Shown: piece by piece, positions 34,812 through 44,417 of the stretch
Layout: each line of letters opens with the position of its first letter
Position numbering within the stretch: the stretch's first letter is position 1
Assembly (NCBI GenBank): GCA_015075375.1
Contig: JABTUM010000001.1
Location: forward strand, 3,095,201 to 3,159,200
Direction of reading: 5' to 3'
DNA: 64,000 bases
Origin: Planctomycetota bacterium
Lineage (GTDB): Bacteria > Planctomycetota > SZUA-567 > H5-PLA8
Notes under the pieces: generated by a model
Databases searched by the model: none
Told to the model about the DNA's origin: nothing
What the model saw: the letters and a program-made list of their open reading frames with translations, nothing else
Position numbers and translations under genes: made by a program

Positions 34812-36191
34812 TTAGCGGCCCACGATGCCCATGCGGTTGATGATCATGTCCATCATTTCGTCCACGGTGGTGATCAGCCGCGCCGAAGCTTCGTAGGCGC
34901 GCTGGAACGTAAGCAGATTCGAAAGTTCCTCGTCCATGTTAACGCCGCTCACTGCGCTGCGCCGTTCGGCCACCGAGGCGCGGATGCGCTCGAAATCCCC
35001 CAGCGTCTCCGTCGCGCGCTTGCCGCCCGAGCCGAGGTCCAGCACCAGCGCGTTGAAGGCTTCGTTCAGCGTCATGGTTGGCGTACCGCCGGGAATCACT
35101 TTAAGGTCGCGCAACTGCGCGATCTGCAGCGCCAGATCGTTGCCGCCGGGCGCGGCGGTCGTCGAGGCGGCGATCAAGGCCGGATTGGACGCCAGTGCCG
35201 GATCGAGCCCGATCGTCGCCGCGTCGGTTCCGGCGAAGAAGGCGCCCGCCGGATTGCCCTGGAGGTCGAAGCCCGTCGCGTGCCGCGTGTTGACTTCGGA
35301 AATCAGCGTCGCGGCCAGTTGATCGAGTTGCGCGCGCGTGCCGTCCACTTCGGCGAAACTTTCCGTGAAGCCCTGAAACGCGCCCGAGGCGAACGCCAGC
35401 GGGCTCCCGCCCAACTGCACCTCCATGTGGTTCGTCCCGCCGTTCAGTACGCCGCTCAGTGCGAACGAGTTGACGCCGGAGACCAGCACGTCGCCGTTCA
35501 CGTCGATGTCCAGCATTCCGTTGGGTTGTTCGACGACATGAACGTCGGTCAGCCTGGAAAGCTTTTCGACCAGAAGATCGCGCCGGTCGCGCAGATCGTT
35601 GGCGTTCGCGCCGCTTAGTTCCGCGCGGGCAATCTCGCGGTTCAACTCCGCGATGGACTGCGTATACCCGTTGGCTTCGGCGACGGCCGCCGTGACCGTG
35701 GTGTTCAAGCCGGTATTCAAGTCGTCCAGGCGCCGTACGCCCCCGTGAAAGACATCGGCGATGCGCTGGGAGAGGTCCAGCAGCGCCTGGCGCGCGCCCA
35801 TCTCTTCGGGACCGCTGGTGAGATCTTGCCAGCCATTCCAGAACGCGTTGAGCGCTTCGCCCAGCGAGCCGTTGGTGGCGTTGCCCAGCATCGTCTCCAG
35901 CGTGCCCAAGGTTTGGGCGTTCACGTCCCAGCGCCCGACTTCGCTCATCTCGCCGCGGATCGTCGCGTCGAGCACCGACTCGCGCAGCCGGACGATTGCA
36001 TCGACCTGCACGCCCGTCCCGAATATGTGCGGCTGGAGGAAGATCGGATAGCTCGACGAAAGCTCCGCGCGCTGCCGCGTATAGCCTTCGGTGTTCGAGT
36101 TCGTAATGTTGTGCGAAGTGACGCCCATGGCGATCTGAAAGGTCTTCAGGCCGCGGGTGCCGACCTCGAGCAGCGCGTTGGCGGTTAGCAC
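34812..36191 (-). CDS. flgK: Hook-associated protein FlgK
   Basis: The 459-residue HAP1 starts MLTANALLEVGTRGLKTFQI with the SHNITNSNTEGYTRQRAEL signature of axial proteins and ends with a D0 helix (LLTFQRAYEASARLITTVDE). It forms the first junction ring on the hook. It is followed by flgL after one base and preceded by a flgN-like gene, its probable chaperone. Confidence 0.95.
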   Translation of the reverse strand: MLTANALLEVGTRGLKTFQIAMGVTSHNITNSNTEGYTRQRAELSSSYPIFLQPHIFGTGVQVDAIVRLRESVLDATIRGEMSEVGRWDVNAQTLGTLETMLGNATNGSLGEALNAFWNGWQDLTSGPEEMGARQALLDLSQRIADVFHGGVRRLDDLNTGLNTTVTAAVAEANGYTQSIAELNREIARAELSGANANDLRDRRDLLVEKLSRLTDVHVVEQPNGMLDIDVNGDVLVSGVNSFALSGVLNGGTNHMEVQLGGSPLAFASGAFQGFTESFAEVDGTRAQLDQLAATLISEVNTRHATGFDLQGNPAGAFFAGTDAATIGLDPALASNPALIAASTTAAPGGNDLALQIAQLRDLKVIPGGTPTMTLNEAFNALVLDLGSGGKRATETLGDFERIRASVAERRSAVSGVNMDEELSNLLTFQRAYEASARLITTVDEMMDMIINRMGIVGR

Positions 36192-36204
36192 GTGCGAGGC
36201 CCCT

Positions 36205-36573
36205 TTAGGCGGATGTGCTCACGTGGGCGTGCATCGGCAGTGTCTGGCGGCGCCCTTCGGCGTCGTACTCGCTTTTGGGCAACAGCTTCCCCAGCGTGCC
36301 GTGCAAAGCGCGCAATCCGCCCCGGGAGAGCAGCTGGTTGCGCTTGTTCTGTTCGAGGATCTCCAGCACCAGGTTGCGCACCGTGGAGCGGTCACTCATC
36401 TGGGCCAGCGCATCCTCGCTGTGCGCCAGTTCGCCGATCAACTGAGCTTGGTTTTGGGCGTGCATCAGGATCAGGTCGGCATTGGCGCGGCTCAAGCCTT
36501 CCGTCAATCCGCGCGTCGCCTGAAGCAAACGGTTCAAGATGTTTTGCACGGGGCACAAAGGCATCGTCTGCAT
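36205..36573 (-). CDS. flgN: FlgN-like flagellar export chaperone
   Basis: A 122-residue helical protein whose middle (LVLEILEQNKRNQLLSRGGLRALHG) fits the FlgN pattern. FlgN escorts FlgK and FlgL to the export gate. It is immediately upstream of flgK, the usual place. AGGAG precedes the ATG. Confidence 0.75.
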   Translation of the reverse strand: MQTMPLCPVQNILNRLLQATRGLTEGLSRANADLILMHAQNQAQLIGELAHSEDALAQMSDRSTVRNLVLEILEQNKRNQLLSRGGLRALHGTLGKLLPKSEYDAEGRRQTLPMHAHVSTSA

Positions 36574-36576
36574 GTG

Positions 36577-36903
36577 CTACTCCTTGCTGGGAGCCTCGGA
36601 AGAGGCGGACGTTTTTGCCGGGTCCAATTGCCGGACGATCAGTTCGGCCAGGCCCAGCACGCCCCGTTCGGCGAGCTTGTCGGCCAGCGTTTCGTCCAGC
36701 ATGTCGCGGTACATTCGGGAGGCCATGGAGCCTTCGATGAAGGTGCCCTCTTTCGAGCGCCCTTCTTTCAGAACTTGAGCCACCCAAAAGGCTTCGAAGT
36801 GCTGAGCGGCCTGCCGGAGGCGCGCTTGCGGCGCGGTTTCGGGAGGCTTCGCGGAGACGTTTGGCAGGGTGTTCACGTTCATGATTTCGACCGCCTCAGG
36901 CAT
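36577..36903 (-). CDS. flgJ: Rod-binding protein FlgJ (N-terminal domain only)
   Basis: A 108-residue protein with the FlgJ rod-binding pattern (LRQAAQHFEAFWVAQVLKEG; YRDMLDETLADKLAERG). The C-terminal muramidase domain of enteric FlgJ is absent, as in many non-enteric bacteria. It caps and assembles the rod. Confidence 0.88.
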   Translation of the reverse strand: MPEAVEIMNVNTLPNVSAKPPETAPQARLRQAAQHFEAFWVAQVLKEGRSKEGTFIEGSMASRMYRDMLDETLADKLAERGVLGLAELIVRQLDPAKTSASSEAPSKE

Positions 36904-36943
36904 CCTGACCTTTGACTTGGAAGCAAACGCCCGACCAATGCCG

Positions 36944-38095
36944 CTACATGATCACCAGTTCGGCGTGCAGGGCGCCGGCATCCTTAAGCGCCTGGAATAT
37001 CGCGATGATGTCGCGCGGGGAGACCTTTAGCGAATTCAGCGCTCGGGCCAGATCGCCCAGGGTCGGAGCGTGCTCCAGCACCAGCACTCGTGCATCCTGT
37101 TCCGTGACCGTCGTGCTTTGGTCCGGCACGACGACCGTCTCGCCTTTCGAAAAGGGTTCGGGCTGCGATACGTTCAGCGTGTTCTTGACCGTTATGAAGA
37201 GGCTTCCGTGGCTGACCGCCGTCGGCGCGATACGTACCTCCGCGCCCGCCACGATCGTCCCGGTGCGCTCGTTGATCACTACCTTCGCCGAGGTATCCGG
37301 CGTGATGCGCAGGTTCTCCATCTCGGCCACGAACGCTACCAGTTGCCCCTGGTTGGTCACGGAGTTGGGGACGCGCACTTCCAGTCCGCTCAGGTCGTTG
37401 GCGCTCGCCAGTCCCGGCCATTTGGCGTTGATCGCGTCCACCGCGCGTTGCACGGTCGTGAAATCGGGCTGCCGGAGGCGCAGGCGCACGAAGCCTTCCC
37501 GCGCGATGAACGAAGGCACTTCGTTTTCGACGAACGCGCCGTTGGGGATGCGCCCCACCAGCGGATGATTCTTCTGCACCGAAGCGCCGCCGCCGCCGCT
37601 GCTCCCCCCGCTGAAGCCTCCGATCGAAAGCGCGCCTTGCGCGACCGCGTACACCCGTCCATCCGCTCCCACCAGCGGCGTCTGAATCAGGATTCCGCCT
37701 TGCAGGCTGCGGGCGTCGCCCACCGAACTGACCTGCACGTCGATGTGCGCGCCTTTCTTCACGAACGGAGGCAGCTTGGCCGTCACCATCACTGCCGCGA
37801 TATTCTTGCTTTTCACGTCGTCGGCCGAGATCTTGACGCCGAAGCGTGTCGCGAAGTTCGCCAACTCCTGGTTGGCCAGATCGCTGCTCTTGTCGCCGGT
37901 GCCGTCCAGGCCCACCACCAGTCCGTTTCCGACGAGCTGGTTTTCGCGCACGCCTTGCAGGTCGGCCAGATCCTTAATCCGGATCTGGGCCGGCGCGAGG
38001 ACGATCGCGGGGGTCGAGGCTTCGCCGGCCCACAATTCGGCGGCGGCCATGCTTACGAATAGAACGCCTAGCAGCAGAATGGCATTGTCGCGCAT
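36944..38095 (-). CDS. flgI: Flagellar P-ring protein FlgI
   Basis: The 383-residue protein has a signal peptide (first 22 or so residues) and the FlgI body (IKDLADLQGVRENQLVGNGLVVGLDGTGDKS). It forms the P-ring in the periplasm around the rod, which shows that the host is diderm. Order flgH-flgI-flgJ is kept. Confidence 0.96.
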   Translation of the reverse strand: MRDNAILLLGVLFVSMAAAELWAGEASTPAIVLAPAQIRIKDLADLQGVRENQLVGNGLVVGLDGTGDKSSDLANQELANFATRFGVKISADDVKSKNIAAVMVTAKLPPFVKKGAHIDVQVSSVGDARSLQGGILIQTPLVGADGRVYAVAQGALSIGGFSGGSSGGGGASVQKNHPLVGRIPNGAFVENEVPSFIAREGFVRLRLRQPDFTTVQRAVDAINAKWPGLASANDLSGLEVRVPNSVTNQGQLVAFVAEMENLRITPDTSAKVVINERTGTIVAGAEVRIAPTAVSHGSLFITVKNTLNVSQPEPFSKGETVVVPDQSTTVTEQDARVLVLEHAPTLGDLARALNSLKVSPRDIIAIFQALKDAGALHAELVIM

Positions 38096-38119
38096 GTTGC
38101 GCCTCCGTACGGCAGGGGA

Positions 38120-38788
38120 TTAGAAAAGATTGATCCAGTCGAAGAGCCGTCCGACGAGCGTGCGCCGCTGCGCGTCGCTCAAGGGGCCGCTGCCCGAAAC
38201 GTTGATGCGTGCTTCGGCGATCTGCGATGAAAGCACGGTGTTGTTCGCCTGCACGTCTTCGGGGCGCACGATGCCCGTCAGCGTGATCACCTGCTGGTCG
38301 CCAGCGATCAGCACCTTCTTCTGGCCCAGCACTACGAGATTCCCGTTGGGCAGCGTCTCGGTCACCTGCGCCGAGAGCGTCGCGCGGACCGAGCCCGTCT
38401 CTTTGATCGTCCCGCCGCCTTCGAAACTTCGCGCGCTGCCGGCCTTGATGCTGGGCAATTCCCCATTGCGCTTTAACAAGTCGGAATAGACGAATTTGTC
38501 GACGCTCGCGTCGACGGACTGCGTCCGTTCGGTCTTGGTCGAACGGTCGCGGGATGCGTCCACTTCTTCGACGATCAGGACCGTCAGCACGTCGCCTTTG
38601 CGGTGCGCGGTCGTGTCGGCCACGAGTCCGTGTCGGCCGCCGTCGGGCTGCCAGAGGCTCCCGTCGACGACCTGGGGCGGCGCGATCTCGAGCCGTACCG
38701 GCTCCGGCGCGACCACGGCCGCCGGCTGGCGGCAGCCCGAGACGACGATCAGCAGCAGGACGATGGAAACCGCGCGCAGCATCTTCAA
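38120..38788 (-). CDS. flgH: Flagellar L-ring lipoprotein FlgH
   Basis: A 222-residue lipoprotein with lipobox VVSGC at residues 15-19 and the FlgH pattern (GDVLTVLIVEEVDASRDRSTK; VVLGQKKVLIAGDQQVITLTG). It forms the outer-membrane L-ring. Confidence 0.95.
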   Translation of the reverse strand: MKMLRAVSIVLLLIVVSGCRQPAAVVAPEPVRLEIAPPQVVDGSLWQPDGGRHGLVADTTAHRKGDVLTVLIVEEVDASRDRSTKTERTQSVDASVDKFVYSDLLKRNGELPSIKAGSARSFEGGGTIKETGSVRATLSAQVTETLPNGNLVVLGQKKVLIAGDQQVITLTGIVRPEDVQANNTVLSSQIAEARINVSGSGPLSDAQRRTLVGRLFDWINLF

Positions 38789-38801
38789 TCTCCTCGAAGG
38801 A

Positions 38802-39761
38802 CTACAGACTGGCCTGACCCGGGCCGGTCGTCCGCGCCAGGATTTCGGTCATGCTGTCTTGAAGGCGCAGCCGTACGGTCTCGCCCAAGGCCGCGTCGCT
38901 GCGTGCTTCCGCGGAAGCCTTGATGGTCATCGAACCGCGTTCGACCAGCACGATCACCCGGTCGCCGCGGCGAATCACCGCCGGACTCGCGAAGAAGCGC
39001 GGCTCCAGCACACGTCCCGCCGCGAGCGCGAACTGCGCCTGCTTGCCCACGTAATGCTCCTTCTCCAGCACCGCGGAAGGCGCGTTGCGGATCAGTTCGC
39101 GCATCTCGTAGACGAGGTCGGCTGCCGTCACCAGCGCGCCGTCGGGAATCGCACGCGCCGCCAGGGCCATGCGCTGGAAGACGCGCACGCGCAGGCCCAC
39201 GGTCGCATCCTCGACCGGCAGCCCTTCGCGCAGCACGCGCACGCGCACGATCTTGCGCCCGTGCGGAAAGCTTCCGCCGGGCAATTCGGCCTGCAAATCC
39301 ACCGCGCCCGGACGCACCACCACGTCGCCGGGCTTCGTCGTCACTTCGATCTCGGCTTGCAAGTCTGGGCGTTCGGCGAAGTAGGCCTGCAGCGCTTCGA
39401 CGGCTGCCGCCGCCAGTTCGGAGCCCGGAATAATCTGCGTGCGCGCCAGGACCGCCGTGCGCTCTTCACCGGACAGAGTCACCGCGTCCCGCGCGAGCCC
39501 CGCGCCGTTCAGCGCAGCGTACAGGTCGTTGCGGTCGAAAGTCCGTTTTTGGCCCGGCGCCGGAGCGCGGCCGACGCTCAATCCGCGCAGGCGCGCTAAG
39601 AGCTCTGCGTCGCCATCGAGTTCCGCAACTTCGTCGAGCCGCACGTCTTCGCCTGCCGAAACGCCCGCCGCTTTCTGAGCCAGCCGCAGCACCGCCGTCT
39701 CTTCGGCCGCCCCGCAACCGGCGCACAGCCCGGCGAGCAGCCAAATCGAAATCGCGCGCAT
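38802..39761 (-). CDS. flgA: P-ring assembly chaperone FlgA
   Basis: A 319-residue protein with an N-terminal signal and a C-terminal SAF domain (ALAARAIPDGALVTAADLVYE; GDRVIVLVERGSMTIKASAEA). FlgA helps FlgI assemble in the periplasm. The N-terminal half is longer than in enteric FlgA. It lies between flgG and flgH. Confidence 0.9.
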   Translation of the reverse strand: MRAISIWLLAGLCAGCGAAEETAVLRLAQKAAGVSAGEDVRLDEVAELDGDAELLARLRGLSVGRAPAPGQKRTFDRNDLYAALNGAGLARDAVTLSGEERTAVLARTQIIPGSELAAAAVEALQAYFAERPDLQAEIEVTTKPGDVVVRPGAVDLQAELPGGSFPHGRKIVRVRVLREGLPVEDATVGLRVRVFQRMALAARAIPDGALVTAADLVYEMRELIRNAPSAVLEKEHYVGKQAQFALAAGRVLEPRFFASPAVIRRGDRVIVLVERGSMTIKASAEARSDAALGETVRLRLQDSMTEILARTTGPGQASL

Positions 39762-39766
39762 CGCCG

Positions 39767-40549
39767 TTATCTCCGAATGTTATTGGCGGCCTGCAACATC
39801 TCGTCGCTGGCCTGGATCGCCTTCGTGTTCACTTCGTACGCGCGCTGGGCGATGATCATGTTGACCATCTCTTGCACGACTTCGACGTTCGACATTTCGA
39901 GAAAACCCTGCTGCACCGTGCCTACGCCGTTGGAGCCCGGCGTGCCCGAGACCGCGTCGCCGCTGGCGCTTGAAGGAGTGAACAGGTTGTGCCCGACCGC
40001 CAGCAGGCCGGAGGGATTGACGAAGGTGTACAGGTCGATCTGACCTTTTTGCGTCGCCGAGCCGTTCACGATCTCGCTGATCGTACCGTTGGGGCTGATC
40101 GCCAGCGCCGTTGCGTTCGGATCCACCGCGTCGAAGCCGTCCACCTTGTAGCCGTCGGACGTGACGATCTCTCCTTCGGAACTCACCTGGAACGAGCCGT
40201 CCCGCGTGTATGCCTCGGTTCCGTCGGCCAGCGTGACTTTGAAGAAGCCGCGGCCTTCGATCATGACGTCCAGCTCGCGGCCGGTCTGCTGCGGCTTTCC
40301 CGCGGTGAAAATTTTGCCCACCGAGGATAACTGCGTGCCCAGGCCGATCTGGATGCCTACCGGGATGCCCGAGCCATCGTCGGAACTGGCGCCCGGAGAG
40401 CGTAGCCGGTCGTAGATCAGATCTTGGAAGGCCGCTTGGCTGCGCTTGAAGCCCGCCGTATTGACGTTCGCCAGGTTGTTGGCGATCACGTCGATGTTCA
40501 TCTGCTGGGCGCGCATGCCCGTGGCCGAAGCCCACATCGCTCGAAGCAT
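39767..40549 (-). CDS. flgG: Distal rod protein FlgG
   Basis: About 260 residues, the usual FlgG length, with MLRAMWASATGMRAQQMNID and NNLANVNTAGFKRSQAAFQD at the N-terminus and RAYEVNTKAIQASDEMLQAA at the end. The upstream in-frame extension to 40648 is not supported. Confidence 0.94.
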   Translation of the reverse strand: MLRAMWASATGMRAQQMNIDVIANNLANVNTAGFKRSQAAFQDLIYDRLRSPGASSDDGSGIPVGIQIGLGTQLSSVGKIFTAGKPQQTGRELDVMIEGRGFFKVTLADGTEAYTRDGSFQVSSEGEIVTSDGYKVDGFDAVDPNATALAISPNGTISEIVNGSATQKGQIDLYTFVNPSGLLAVGHNLFTPSSASGDAVSGTPGSNGVGTVQQGFLEMSNVEVVQEMVNMIIAQRAYEVNTKAIQASDEMLQAANNIRR

Positions 40550-40580
40550 CTGTACTCTCCTTGTGCGTGCCCGTCCCGGG

Positions 40581-41315
40581 TTACGGGGCGAGGTTCTGGA
40601 TGGCCGTGGAGAACAACCCGTCGCCGATCTGCATGGCGCGCGTGGCAAGTTCGGTCAGTCGCGAGTTCTCCAGCATGGCGACCATTTCGTTCGGAAGATT
40701 GACGTTCGATCGCTCCAGCGTGCCCGTCAGCACTTCGGGCTTGGGGGCGTCGGTCATGCGGTCGGGATCGGTCGCCGCGAACGTGCTCCCGCTGGCCGGG
40801 ACCAGTACGCCGAGTTCCTTGGGAATCTCGATTCGCAGCTTTCCTACCTTCTGGTTGTTGACGAATAGCGTGCCGTTCTCGGTGACCGTGATCTCGCCTT
40901 CCGGCAGCGTCAGCGTGCCTTCCTCTCCAAGCACCGGGAAACCGTCGGAAGTCCGCAGGATGCGGTCTTCACCGCGGTCGAAGTGCCCGTTGCGCGTGTA
41001 GCGCACGCCGCCCGGAGTCTCCACGGCGAAGTAGCCTTCGCCGCGCATTGCCAGATCCAGGTTTCGGGCCGTGACCGTCAGTTCGCCGGCGCTGGGATCC
41101 CAGACGCCTTCCACCATGCTCATGCCCATCTGCCGGGGTGTATTCGGTTGCAACGTGTTCAGCGTGTCTTGAAAGGAGTTCCCTTCGCCGGAGAAAATCG
41201 GAACATGCCGGCGATAGCCCAGGATTTCCGATGACGCCAAGTTGCGGCTCAACACCTCTTGTGCGTTGAACCGTGCTCCCAAGGCGTTGCTGAGCGTATA
41301 CAGTCCGGGCGTCAT
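40581..41315 (-). CDS. flgF: Proximal rod protein FlgF
   Basis: The 244-residue protein has the basal-body rod pattern (NALGARFNAQEVLSRNLASS; LAMRGEGYFAVETPGGVRYTRNG) and precedes flgG, as usual for flgF. GGGGAGGA precedes the ATG. It is the first gene of the leftward operon that runs to the Maf gene. Confidence 0.88.
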   Translation of the reverse strand: MTPGLYTLSNALGARFNAQEVLSRNLASSEILGYRRHVPIFSGEGNSFQDTLNTLQPNTPRQMGMSMVEGVWDPSAGELTVTARNLDLAMRGEGYFAVETPGGVRYTRNGHFDRGEDRILRTSDGFPVLGEEGTLTLPEGEITVTENGTLFVNNQKVGKLRIEIPKELGVLVPASGSTFAATDPDRMTDAPKPEVLTGTLERSNVNLPNEMVAMLENSRLTELATRAMQIGDGLFSTAIQNLAP

Positions 41316-41348
41316 GTCCGAGTCCTCCCCTTCATGCAGGACGTAAAA

Positions 41349-41372
41349 GCAAGGGGCGGACCGAACGGTCCG
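41349..41372 (-). promoter_or_regulatory. Candidate sigma-54 promoter of the flgF operon
   Basis: On the minus strand a GG-N10-GC pair is present with TTGCTTTT at -12; the -24 half (CGGTCCG) is weak. It overlaps a perfect 7-2-7 dyad (CGGACCG AA CGGTCCG, 41357-41372). The implied start is about 20 bases before the flgF ATG. Confidence 0.4.
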
Positions 41373-41610
41373 GCAATCTCGGCAGATTCCCGTAAGGCTT
41401 TATAGACAAAATAGAAGAATCTTTGAGCGAACCCGGAATCGGTATGCAAAAAGCGCCCGGATCGGAAATTCCTTCCAGCCGCGGCTGCCGGAATCCACGC
41501 TTCGCATCGCCCGGCACGTGCATATCTCGGCTTCAATTTGACAGCCTCGCTTGCGCCGACCTAGAATCGGTTGCAAAGACCTTCTAACACCGCTCAAGAG
41601 ATCGAAGCCC

Positions 41611-43905
41611 TTGAAGATTCTGCTGCTCACGCCCGACCAAGCCGTCGCCGAAGCCCTGCAAAAGCTTGGCCGGGCGCACGGTTACGCGGTGGCGGCAAGC
41701 CCTGATTCGAAGGGGCTGGCCGAGCGGCTGGCCGCCGAGCGCCCCGAGGTCCTGGCCCTAGCCGGAAGGTTGGGGGCCGTCGACATCCTGGCCGCGCTCA
41801 AGGTCGTCCATGCCTTGGAAGCCGCCGCTCGCCCGCTCGTCTTGTTGGGCGTGCGGAAGGGAGCCTTGACCAATCCCTTGCCCATGGCCTTGCGCGAAGG
41901 CATCGAACTCGTGGCCGATCCCGACGACTGGGAAGAATGGCGCCTGCGTCTGCGTTTGGCCGAACACCTCCGCCGCGGCGATCCGGCCGCCGAACCTCGT
42001 TCGCCCGGCGCCGCTGCCGGTATGAACGCCAAGTCGGTCATGGAGTGCATCGATTCCGCGCTGCTGATCCTCGACGCCGATACCGGCGAGATCGTGGAAT
42101 CCAACAGCCGCGCCCTAGACTGGTTCGGCCTGGACCTTGAGCAGCTAAAAGCTTTGGGTTCGCGCACTCAGCGGCGCGACCCGGTGGCGGCCAACGCCGT
42201 CTCGCCGCTCGACGAAGCCTTGGCCGGCCGCCGCCCCACGTACGAGTGGGACCTCGTCACCAAGTCCGGCCGTCGCATCACCGGCGATATCGCGCTCACG
42301 CGCCTCCCGGGCGTCGAGTCGCGGCTCGTGCTCATCAGTGCGCACGACATCAGCGAGCGCAAGCTGGCCGAAGCCGAGTTGCGCCGCTCCGCCGAGGAAT
42401 ACCACCGCCTCTTCGAGGCCGCCAACGACGCCATCCTGGTATTCGAGCCCAAGTCCGGACGCATCATGGAAGCCAACGAACGCACCTGCCACATGTACGG
42501 GTACGAACGGCACGAACTCGTGGGTAGCAGCGTGGCCGTTTTCTGTACTGCGGTGAAGCCCGCAGAAGAGACCGTGCGCGAAATTTTGGAGGCCGACGGC
42601 AAGGAGATCGTGCACCGCAAAAAGGCCGGGCACCCGATCTGCGTGGAAGTCAATGCCACGCCTGCGAACTACCAGGGCCGACCGGCCGTCCTTGCCATTC
42701 ACCGCGACGTGACCGAACGCAAGCGCGCCGAAGAAAGCTTGCGCCTCTCCCAGAAAATGGAAGCCATCGGGCAACTGGCCGGCGGTGTCGCACACGACTT
42801 CAACAACCTGCTGCTAACCATTTCAGGCAATGCCGAGCTGCTCATGCGCATCACACCCGCCGAAGGCGCCGCTCGCGAACACCTCGACGAGATACTCCTC
42901 GCCACCCATCGCGCCACCGACCTGACCCGCCAACTGCTCGCTTTCGGCCGCCGCCAGGTCCTCTCGGCCCGCGTGCTCGACCTCAACGCGCTGGTCGGGG
43001 AACTCCTCAAGATGCTCCGCCGCCTCATCCCCGAGTCGATCTTGATCGAATTCAAAGCCCATCCGGATCTGGGCTTCATCAAGGCCGACCCCGCCCAAGT
43101 CCAGCAAGTCGTCATGAATCTGGCCGTCAACGCCCGCGACGCCATGCCGCAGGGCGGGCGGATCATCCTGCGCACGCGCAACGCGGATCTCCACGACGGG
43201 CTCACGCGCCGCGAGGTTCAGGTTAAGCCGGGTCGCTACGCGGTGCTGGAAATGGAAGACAGCGGCGTCGGGATGGAACCGGCCGTACTGAACCGCATCT
43301 TCGAGCCGTTCTTCACGACCAAGAGTGTCGGGCAAGGCACCGGCTTGGGGCTCTCCACCGCCTACGGCATCGTAAAGCAAAGCGGCGGATACATTTTTGC
43401 CGACAGCGAACCCGGCAAAGGCGCTCGCTTCGAGATCTATCTGCCCCGAGTCGAAGGGCAGGCCACGCGCGACGGAAGGCGCACCACGACCATCGAATTC
43501 ATTCGCGGCAACGAAACCGTGCTCCTCGCCGAAGACGAGCCCAGCGTGCGCGATTTGGCCAAGACCGTGCTAAGCCTCAACGGCTATACGGTCCTCGACG
43601 CCGAAGACGGACTCGAAGCGCTCAATCGGGCCCTCGAACACCCAAGCGCCATCCAACTGCTGATCACCGATGTGGTCATGCCGAATCTGGGAGGTTTGGA
43701 ACTCGCCGAGAAGCTGCGCGAACGCTTCCCCGAGATGCGTATCCTCTTCACGTCCGGCTACACCGCCGATTCCGAAGCCGTCCAGCCCGTGCCCCAGCAG
43801 CACCAGGACTTCCTCCAGAAACCCTACTCGCTGATGGAGCTGTTACAGAAAGTGCGCAAGATCCTCGACACCCCCGCCGCGTCGCCCAGCAGCGAGAACA
43901 CATGA
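41611..43905 (+). CDS. PAS-PAS hybrid histidine kinase with C-terminal receiver
   Basis: About 764 residues. The first 110 look like a degenerate receiver (LKILLLTPDQAVAEALQKLG, no acceptor Asp seen). Two PAS domains (about 150-380), an HPK4-type H-box (GGVAHDFNNLLLTI), an ATPase domain (NLAVNARDAMPQGG; GTGLGLS) and a receiver (LLITDVVMPNLGGLEL) follow. A TTG at 41611 is favoured as start because the receiver-like strand begins there; the frame is open from 41551. It is on the opposite strand to its flagellar neighbours. Confidence 0.9.
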   Translation: MKILLLTPDQAVAEALQKLGRAHGYAVAASPDSKGLAERLAAERPEVLALAGRLGAVDILAALKVVHALEAAARPLVLLGVRKGALTNPLPMALREGIELVADPDDWEEWRLRLRLAEHLRRGDPAAEPRSPGAAAGMNAKSVMECIDSALLILDADTGEIVESNSRALDWFGLDLEQLKALGSRTQRRDPVAANAVSPLDEALAGRRPTYEWDLVTKSGRRITGDIALTRLPGVESRLVLISAHDISERKLAEAELRRSAEEYHRLFEAANDAILVFEPKSGRIMEANERTCHMYGYERHELVGSSVAVFCTAVKPAEETVREILEADGKEIVHRKKAGHPICVEVNATPANYQGRPAVLAIHRDVTERKRAEESLRLSQKMEAIGQLAGGVAHDFNNLLLTISGNAELLMRITPAEGAAREHLDEILLATHRATDLTRQLLAFGRRQVLSARVLDLNALVGELLKMLRRLIPESILIEFKAHPDLGFIKADPAQVQQVVMNLAVNARDAMPQGGRIILRTRNADLHDGLTRREVQVKPGRYAVLEMEDSGVGMEPAVLNRIFEPFFTTKSVGQGTGLGLSTAYGIVKQSGGYIFADSEPGKGARFEIYLPRVEGQATRDGRRTTTIEFIRGNETVLLAEDEPSVRDLAKTVLSLNGYTVLDAEDGLEALNRALEHPSAIQLLITDVVMPNLGGLELAEKLRERFPEMRILFTSGYTADSEAVQPVPQQHQDFLQKPYSLMELLQKVRKILDTPAASPSSENT

Positions 43906-43987
43906 CGAAGAGGCGGTCAGTCCCGAGCATCAGGGTCGCGCCAGCAGGCGCCGAGCGGGCAGACAGAGAGAATAGGAATGCAGGAAG

Positions 43988-44008
43988 CGCCCGGTGCAAG
44001 ACCGGGCG
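43988..44008. terminator. Hairpin between convergent kinase and flgM genes
   Basis: CGCCCGGT and ACCGGGCG form a perfect eight-base stem with a five-base loop in the gap between the convergent genes. No T-tract follows on either strand, so terminator function is uncertain. Confidence 0.35.
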
Positions 44009-44063
44009 TGATGGAAAACCAGGAATGGGATAGGGGTACGAAAGGCTAGGTCCGGACGGAGGC

Positions 44064-44387
44064 TTAACCGTCCAGGTCGACGAAAGGCGCCACCTCGCCG
44101 GCCGTGCTCTCCAGGACGCCGCGATCGTTGTAAAAGCCCGACGCCAGCATCCGCTTGGCCGCTTCCACTACCTCAGGCCTCACTTCTTCAAGTTGCTCGG
44201 CTTCCGTCGTCGCTTGTGCCAGCGCCTTGGCTTCCGAAGAGACTTCGACCCGGTCGCCCGAACTCCGCGCATCCAATGCGCCGCCCGCGCCCTCGGCGGC
44301 CGCGCGCTCGGCGCGGTCCGCGCTCGATACGCCCGATTGCGGCCCGTGGGGCTGACTGCTGAGCGGTCCAATTCCGTTCGTGGCCAA
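44064..44387 (-). CDS. flgM: FlgM-like anti-sigma-28 factor
   Basis: The 107-residue protein has a disordered, Ala/Gly-rich first half. A FlgM-like C-terminal half follows: DRVEVSSEAKALAQATTEAE, then a helical VVEAAKRMLASGFYNDRGVL, matching the usual DPEAIAE-type ending. FlgM holds FliA until export. FliA is encoded at 48670. Confidence 0.72.
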   Translation of the reverse strand: MATNGIGPLSSQPHGPQSGVSSADRAERAAAEGAGGALDARSSGDRVEVSSEAKALAQATTEAEQLEEVRPEVVEAAKRMLASGFYNDRGVLESTAGEVAPFVDLDG

Positions 44388-44417
44388 GGCGACACCTCGC
44401 TTCTCGTTCCGTAGCTC

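Noticed and set aside
33458..34840. 460-residue plus-strand frame opposite fliW and flgL
   Set aside because: Mirror of clear flagellar genes with the typical Arg/Gln/His bias of an antisense frame.
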